Assembly (NCBI RefSeq): GCF_019139815.1
Contig: NZ_CP077079.1
Span: 496,001 to 560,000, forward strand
From: Pseudomonas asgharzadehiana
GTDB lineage: Bacteria; Pseudomonadota; Gammaproteobacteria; Pseudomonadales; Pseudomonadaceae
Length of the DNA: 64,000 nt
Direction: 5' to 3'
In this document: in pieces, positions 45,501-54,500 of the stretch
Layout of the letters: each line of letters opens with the position of its first letter
How positions within the stretch are numbered: the first letter of the stretch is position 1
The notes under the pieces: generated by a model
Told to the model about the DNA's origin: nothing
Seen by the model: only the letters and a program-made list of their open reading frames with translations
The model's database searches: none
Translations under genes and position numbers: made by a program

Positions 45501-48500
45501 GACGTACCGCAAATCGGCTACACCACCAACACCGGCTCTAGCAGCACGCTGGATGTGAAGATTGATGCGGTTGATGACGCGAGCGTCTTGAAAGCCGATA
45601 CCGGTAGCGCGTTGGAAGACACCGTTGCCACCGGCAATGTGCTGACCAATGACGTCGACGTTGATAACACGCTGACTGTCACGAGCTTCAACGTCGGTGG
45701 TACCACCTACACCGCCGGTCAAACCGCCGTTATCGCGGGCATTGGTTCTATCACCATCGGTACTGATGGCGCGTACGCCTTCACGCCGGTCAAAGACTTC
45801 AACGGTGATGTACCGCAAATCGGCTACACCACCAACACCGGCTCTAGCAGCACGCTGGATGTGAAGATTGATGCGGTTGATGACGCGAGCGAGCTGAAAG
45901 CCGACACCGGCAGCGCCTTGGAAGACACCGTTGCCACGGGCAACGTGCTGACCAACGATGTCGATGTCGACAACACCCTGACTGTCACAAGCTTCAACGT
46001 CGGTGGCACCACCTACACCGCCGGCCAAACCGCGATCATCGCGGGCATTGGCAGCATCACCATCGGCACCGACGGCGCCTACGCCTTCACCCCGGTCAAA
46101 GACTTCAACGGCGATGTACCGCAAATCGGCTACACCACGAACACCGGTTCCAGCAGCACGCTGGACGTGAAAATCGAAGCCGTTGACGACGCGAGCGAAC
46201 TCAAAGCTGACACCGGCAGTGCCTTGGAAGACACCGTCGCCACCGGCAACGTGCTGACCAACGATGTCGATGTCGACAACACCCTGACGGTCACAAGCTT
46301 CAACGTCGGCGGTACCACCTACACCGCCGGCCAAACCGCAATCATCGCGGGCATTGGCAGCATCACCATCGGCACCGATGGCGCCTACGCCTTCACCCCA
46401 GTCAAAGATTTCAACGGCGACGTACCGCAAGTCGGCTACACCACCAACACCGGCTCCAGCAGCACGCTGAACGTGAATATTGAAGCGGTCAACGACGCCC
46501 CGGTACTCGGCAACGCTTCGACCAACGCCTTCGGCGACACTTACATCGAAGGCAAGCCGGGCGGCTACGTCGCGGCGAACCTGACTATCAGCGATGTCGA
46601 CAACGACACGCTGCAAAGCGCCAAAGTCACGCTGGCCAACCCGCTGGCCGATGACGTCCTGATCGCAGATGCCAGCAACGCCAAAATCACGGTCAGCTAT
46701 GACAAAGACACCGGGGTACTGACCCTGTCCGGTGAAGCCACGAAGGCCGAATACCAGGAAGTCCTGCGTTCGGTGCACTTTGCCAGCGAAAGCCAGAACC
46801 CGGTCGCTACCGACCGCACCCTGACCATCACCGTGAACGATGGCCAACTGAACTCGGCGCCTGTGACCTCCGTGGTGAAAGTGGTTCCGGTCAACGATCC
46901 GCCTGAGGTCGCGTTCGACAGCACCACGTTTGCCGAGCAAGCCGACGCGGGTGCACTGGTTAAAAACCTGAGCATCAGCGATGTCGACAACTCCACCTAC
47001 AGCAAAGTGGTGGTCACCGTTGACCACCTGGCGTCCGGTGATTTGCTCAGCAGCGCCGATGTGCTCAAGGCCCTGGCCGTTGCCGGTATCACCATCGCCC
47101 AAACCGGCGGTGCCGCCGATGGCAGCATCGTCTACACCCTCACCAGTGATTCGCCAGCCGGCAGCAGCGCGGCCGACTTCATCAAAGTGGTCGAGGCGAT
47201 CACCTTCCAGAGCCCAGGCAACAACCCGGTCGGTACGGATCGCAGCGTCACCATCGCCGTCACCGATATCGGCGGGGGCAACCTTGACCGTGAGCCTGCG
47301 CTAACCGGCAGCGCCACCGGCAAGGTCACCATCGACCTGTTCAACGATGCACCGACAGCGGCGGCTACCCCTGCCGGCGCCGATGAAGACCACGCGGCCA
47401 CCATCGTACTGAGCGGTGCCGATGTGGACGGTACTGTCGCCAATTTCGTCATTACCACCTTGCCGGAAAACGGCAAGCTGTACAGCGACGCAACCCTGAC
47501 AACCGAACTCAAAATCGGTGATGCAGTGCCGGCAGGCGCTGATGGCAAGGCATCGGTGTACTTCTCGCCGACCAGCGACTGGAGCGGCAACACCTCGCTC
47601 ACCTTCACCGCGGTCGACAATGGCGGTAAAGCCAGTGGCCAAACCACAGCCGCCATCACCATCGCCCCAGTGACCGACGCCCCGCACCTGGGCCTGCTCG
47701 GTGGCGGCGTTGTGAGCTCGATCAACTTCGACGGCGCCGCCCTCAACGGTTCGTGGGGCACGGTGGCGGTCGGCGACGCCAATAACGCCGCCGGCACAAC
47801 GGCGACCACCCCCTGGTTGACCGGTAACAGCGACGGCAAAGTCGAAATCGGCCAAAGTGGCGTCTACGGCGTAGACACCCCAGGCAACAGCCAAGTCATC
47901 GAACTTGAGAAAAACGCCGGCGACGACGCCAGCCTGTACACCCTCATCAAGGCCGAATCCGGCACGGCGTACAGCATCAGTGTCGACTACTCGCCGCGTG
48001 CGGGCGCCGAGAACAATTCGGTGATCGATGTGTTCTGGGGCGGCGTCAAAGTCGGCACCCTGGATGCAACCACCGTTGGCATGAAGACCTACACCTTCGT
48101 CGTGCCTGTCACCGTCGACGGTGATGCCAAACTCGAATTCAAAGCCCCTACCAGCAATTCGCTTGGCGGTGTACTGGATAACATCAGCGTCACTCAGGTA
48201 CTGAACACTGGCCTGGAAGACCACGCGATCAAGCTGTCCGCGATTGACGCCTACGCCACCGACAAAGATGGCTCCGAGACGCTCAAACTGGAGATCAGCG
48301 GTATACCGGACGGTGCGACTCTTACCGATGGCGCGGGCCACACCTTCACCGCGACCGCTGGCAGCCAAAGCATCGATATCAGCGACTGGAACAAGGCCAC
48401 ACTGGTCTTCAACCCGGCGCCAAACGCCAACGGCCTGGTAAACCTCACCGTGACCGCCACCGCGCAAGATGGCGATGCAGCACCCAAGTCCGAGTCAATT

Positions 48501-51500
48501 ACGCTGCCGATCAAAGTGATTGCGGTCGACGATCCGAGCGTATTGGGCGCGGATACGGGCAGTTCGTTGGAAGACCAGGTTGCCACCGGCAATGTGCTGA
48601 CCAACGACAGTGACGTCGACAGCGTGTTGAGCGTTGCCAGCTTCAACGTGGGCGGTACTACCTACACTGCGGGCCAAACTGCGGTTATTGCTGGCGTGGG
48701 TTCTATCACCATCGGTGTCGATGGCGCGTACGCCTTTACTCCGGTTAAAGACTTTAATGGTGATGTGCCGCAAATTGGGTACACCACCAACACCGGATCG
48801 AGCAGCACGCTGGATGTGAAGATTGACGCGGTTGATGACGCGAGCGTCTTGAAAGCCGATACCGGCAGTGCGTTGGAAGACCACGTTGCCACGGGCAATG
48901 TGCTGACCAACGATGTCGATGTCGACAACACCCTGACTGTCACGAGCTTCAACGTCGGTGGTACCACCTACACCGCCGGCCAAACCGCGATCATCGCGGG
49001 CATTGGTTCTATCACCATCGGCACCGACGGCGCATACGCCTTCACTCCGGTTAACGACTTCAACGGCGATGTACCGCAAATCGGCTACACCACCAACACC
49101 GGTTCCAGCAGCACGCTGAATGTGAACATCGTGGCGGTTGACGACGCGAGCGTCCTGAAAGCCGACACCGGCAGTGCCTTGGAAGACCACGTTGCCACCG
49201 GCAATGTGCTGACCAACGATGTCGATGTCGACAACACCCTGACTGTCACAAGCTTCAACGTCGGTAGTACCACCTACACCGCCGGTCAAACCGCGATCAT
49301 CGCGGGCATTGGTTCTATCACCATCGGCACCGATGGCGCCTATGCGTTCACCCCGGTTAAAGACTTCAACGGCGACGTGCCGCAAATCGGCTACACCACC
49401 AACACCGGTTCCAGCAGTACGCTGAATGTGAACATCGTGGCGGTTGACGACGCGAGCGTCCTGAAAGCCGACACCGGTAGTGCCTTGGAAGACCACGTTG
49501 CTACGGGCAATGTGCTGACCAACGATGTCGATGTCGACAACACCCTGACTGTCACGAGCTTCAACGTCGGTGGTACCACCTACACCGCCGGCCAAACCGC
49601 GATCATCGCGGGCATTGGTTCTATCACCATCGGCACCGACGGCGCATACGCCTTCACTCCGGTTAACGACTTCAACGGCGATGTACCGCAAATCGGCTAC
49701 ACCACCAACACCGGTTCCAGCAGCACGCTGAATGTGAACATCGTGGCGGTTGACGACGCGAGCGTCCTGAAAGCCGACACCGGCAGTGCCTTGGAAGACA
49801 CCGTTGCCACTGGCAATGTGCTGACCAATGACGTCGATGTCGACAACACCCTGACGGTCACAAGCTTCAACGTTGGTGGCACCACCTACACAGCCGGCCA
49901 AACCGCAATCATCGCGGGCATTGGCAGCATCACCATCGGCACCAATGGCGCCTACGCCTTCACCCCAGTCAAAGACTTCAACGGCGATGTACCGCAAATC
50001 GGCTACACCACCAACACCGGTTCCAGCAGCACGCTGAACGTGAACATCGTGGCGGTTGACGACGCGAGCGTCCTGAAAGCTGACACCGGCAGCGCCTTGG
50101 AAGACCACGTTGCCACGGGCAATGTGCTGACCAACGACGTTGATGTCGACAACACCCTGACTGTCACAAGCTTCAATGTGGGTGGTACTAACTACACAGC
50201 CGGTCAAACCGCGATCATCGCGGGCGTTGGTTCTATCACCATCGGCACCAACGGTGCGTACGCCTTCACCCCGGTCAAAGACTTCAACGGCGATGTACCG
50301 CAAATCGGCTACACCACCAACACCGGTTCCAGCAGCACGCTGAATGTGAACATCGTGGCGGTTGACGACGCGAGCGTCCTGAAAGCCGACACCGGCAGCG
50401 CCTTGGAAGACCACGTTGCCACGGGCAATGTGCTGACCAACGACGTTGATGTCGACAACACCCTGACTGTCACAAGCTTCAATGTGGGTGGCACCACCTA
50501 CACAGCCGGCCAAACCGCAATCATCGCGGGCATTGGCAGCATCACCATCGGCACCAATGGCGCCTACGCCTTCACCCCAGTCAAAGACTTCAACGGCGAT
50601 GTACCGCAAATCGGCTACACCACCAACACCGGTTCCAGCAGCACGCTGAACGTGAACATCGTGGCGGTTGACGACGCGAGCGTCCTGAAAGCTGACACCG
50701 GCAGCGCCTTGGAAGACCACGTTGCCACGGGCAATGTGCTGACCAACGACGTTGATGTCGACAACACCCTGACTGTCACAAGCTTCAATGTGGGTGGTAC
50801 TAACTACACAGCCGGTCAAACCGCGATCATCGCGGGCGTTGGTTCTATCACCATCGGCACCAACGGTGCGTACGCCTTCACCCCGGTCAAAGACTTCAAC
50901 GGCGATGTACCGCAAATCGGCTACACCACCAACACCGGTTCCAGCAGCACGCTGAATGTGAACATCGTGGCGGTTGACGACGCGAGCGTCCTGAAAGCCG
51001 ATACCGGCAGTGCCTTGGAAGACACCGTCGCCACAGGCAATGTGCTGACCAACGACTTCGATGTGGACAGCGCATTGAGCGTTGCGACCTTCAACGTCAA
51101 CGGCACCACCTACACCGCCGGCCAAACCGCGATCATCGCGGGCATTGGCAGCATCACCATCGGCACCGACGGCGCGTACGCCTTCACGCCGGTCAAAGAC
51201 TTCAACGGCGATGTACCTCAAATCGGCTACACCACGAACACCGGTTCCAGCAGCACGCTGGATGTGAAGATTGATGCGGTTGATGACGCGAGCGAGCTGA
51301 AAGCCGACACCGGCAGTGCCTTGGAAGACACCGTTGCCACCGGCAACGTCCTGACCAACGACGTCGATGTTGATAACGCCCTGACTGTCACGAGCTTCAA
51401 CGTCGGTGGTACCACCTACACCGCTGGTCAAACCGCGATCATCGCGGGCGTTGGTTCTATCACCATCGGCACCGACGGCGCCTATGCGTTCACTCCGGTC

Positions 51501-54500
51501 AAAGACTTCAACGGCGATGTACCTCAAATCGGCTACACCACCAACACCGGTTCCAGCAGCACGCTGGACGTGAAGATCGAAGCGGTTGATGACGCCAGCG
51601 TCTTGAAAGCCGACACCGGCAGTGCCTTGGAAGACACCGTTGCCACCGGCAATGTGCTGACCAACGATGTCGATGTCGACAACACCCTGACTGTCACGAG
51701 CTTCAACGTCGGTGGTACCACCTACACCGCCGGCCAAACCGCGATCATCGCGGGCATCGGCTCTATCACCATCGGCACCGACGGCGCCTATGCGTTCACC
51801 CCGGTTAAAGACTTCAACGGCGACGTGCCGCAAATCGGCTACACCACGAACACCGGTTCCAGCAGCACGCTGGATGTGAAGATTGAAGCGGTTGACGACG
51901 CGAGCGTCTTGAAAGCCGACACCGGCAGCGCGTTGGAAGATACCGTTGCCACCGGCAACGTGCTGAGCAATGACAGTGACATTGATAGTGTATTGAGCGT
52001 TGCCACCTTCAACGTCAACGGCGCTACCTACACTGCCGGTCAAACCGCCGTTATCGCGGGCATTGGCAGCATCACCATCGGCACCGACGGCGCCTACGCC
52101 TTCACCCCAGTCAAAGATTTCAATGGTGACGTACCGCAAATCGGGTACACAACCAACACCGGCTCTAGCAGCACGCTGGACGTGAAGATCGAAGCTGTTG
52201 ACGACGCGAGCGTCCTGAAAGCTGACACCGGCAGCGCCTTGGAAGACCACGTTGCCACGGGCAATGTGCTGACCAATGACGTTGATGTCGACAACACCCT
52301 GACTGTCACAAGCTTCAATGTGGGTGGTACTAACTACACAGCCGGTCAAACCGCGATCATCGCGGGCATTGGTTCTATCACCATCGCTACTGATGGCGCG
52401 TACGCCTTCACCCCGGTTAAAGACTTCAACGGCGATGTACCGCAAATCGGCTACACCACCAACACCGGTTCCAGCAGCACGCTGGACGTGAAAATCGAAG
52501 CCGTTGACGACGCGAGCGTTCTGAAAGCTGACACCGGCAGCGCCTTGGAGGACCACGTTGCCACTGGCAATGTGCTGACCAATGACGTCGATGTCGACAA
52601 CACCCTGACGGTCACAAGCTTCAACGTTGGTGGCACCACCTACACCGCCGGCCAAACCGCAATCATCGCGGGCATTGGCAGCATCACCATCGGCACCAAT
52701 GGCGCCTACGCCTTCACCCCAGTCAAAGACTTCAACGGCGATGTACCGCAAATCGGCTACACCACCAACACCGGTTCCAGCAGCACGCTGAATGTGAGCA
52801 TCGTGGCGGTTGACGACGCGAGCGTCCTGAAAGCCGACACCGGCAGTGCCTTGGAAGACACCGTCGCCACAGGCAATGTGCTGACCAACGACTTCGATGT
52901 GGACAGCGCATTGAGCGTTGCGACCTTCAACGTCAACGGCACCACCTACACCGCCGGCCAAACCGCGATCATCGCGGGCATTGGCAGCATCACCATCGGC
53001 ACCAATGGCGCCTACGCCTTCACTCCGGTCAAAGACTTCAACGGCGATGTGCCGCAAGTCGGCTACACCACCAACACCGGCTCTAGCAGCACGCTGGATG
53101 TGAAGATTGATGCGGTTGATGACGCTAGCGTCTTGAAAGCGGATACCGGCAGTGCCTTGGAAGACCACGTTGCCACTGGCAACGTGCTGACCAACGATGT
53201 CGACGTTGATAACACCCTGACTGTCACAAGCTTCAACGTCGGTGGCACCACCTACACCGCCGGCCAAACCGCGATCATCGCGGGCGTTGGTTCTATCACC
53301 ATCGGCACCAACGGTGCGTACGCCTTCACCCCGGTCAAAGACTTCAACGGCGATGTACCGCAAATCGGCTACACCACCAACACCGGTTCCAGCAGCACGC
53401 TGAATGTGAACATCGTGGCGGTTGACGACGCGAGCGTCCTGAAAGCCGACACCGGCAGTGCCTTGGAAGACACCGTTGCCACCGGCAATGTGCTGACCAA
53501 CGACTTCGATGTGGACAGCGCATTGAGCGTTGCGACCTTCAACGTCAACGGCACTACCTACACCGCCGGTCAAACCGCGGTCATCGCGGGCGTGGGCAGC
53601 ATCACCATCGGCACCAACGGTGCGTACGCCTTCACGCCGGTCAAAGACTTCAACGGCGATGTGCCGCAAGTCGGCTACACCACCAACACCGGTTCCAGCA
53701 GCACGCTGAACGTGAACATCGTGGCGGTCAACGACGCGCCGACTGCAACCAATGGCTACGTCGACAGCAAGGAAGACACGTCGGTCGAGCTGACCTGGTC
53801 CACCTTTGGCGTCAAGGATGTGGACTCCGCGAACCCGAAAGTGGTGTTTACCAGCCTGCCGGCCGGTTCCATCGAGTACAAAGTCAACGGCCAGTGGGTC
53901 GCGCTGACCTCGTCGGATCTGAAAACCGATACTTCAGCCGGCAAGGCATTCAGCCAATCTGACTTCGATAACCACAACGTGCGCTACACCCCGGCGGCCA
54001 ACGAGTCGGGTGACAACAGCTTCGGCGGCACCAGCGTGGGTAACAAGCAGGGCGATTACACCGAGCTGAAGTTCCAGGCTACCGACGGCAGCGCCTACAG
54101 CGACACCAAAACCATCACGGTGGACATCCACCCGGTAACGGATGTGCCGGTTGTGGTCGTGCCCCCATTCGCCGCAGTGCCGACAGGGTTGGTCATTCAA
54201 ACCTGGACCGGTGGCACGCTCGCTAAAGACCTGGGCACTAACGGTAATGGTGTTGCCCAGTCCAGCGACCTGATCAAGGTGATCGACGCTAAGACCGCCG
54301 CCAGCGCAGTCTCGACTGCGGTCATCAACAATGTCAGCAACGGCAGTGTGGCGGAGGGCACGGCGACTAAAGTCTCTGGCCTGATCTACCTGGAAGCCGG
54401 CAAAAGCTACACCTTCACCGGTACGGCCGACGACAGCCTGGCGATCACCGTGGGCGGCAAGTTGGTCGCTTCCGAAACCTGGAGCAAGGGCAGTGCGATT

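Noticed and set aside
43164..47102. 1,312-codon antisense open frame across lapA repeats
   Set aside because: It arises because each 306-bp unit lacks stops in that frame and the unit is repeated. The translation is a low-complexity repeat, and the sense frame has clear domains and a start site.
48495..53669. 1,724-codon antisense open frame across lapA block 2
   Set aside because: Same cause: stop-free repeat unit copied 17 times. No plausible start, domains or promoter.
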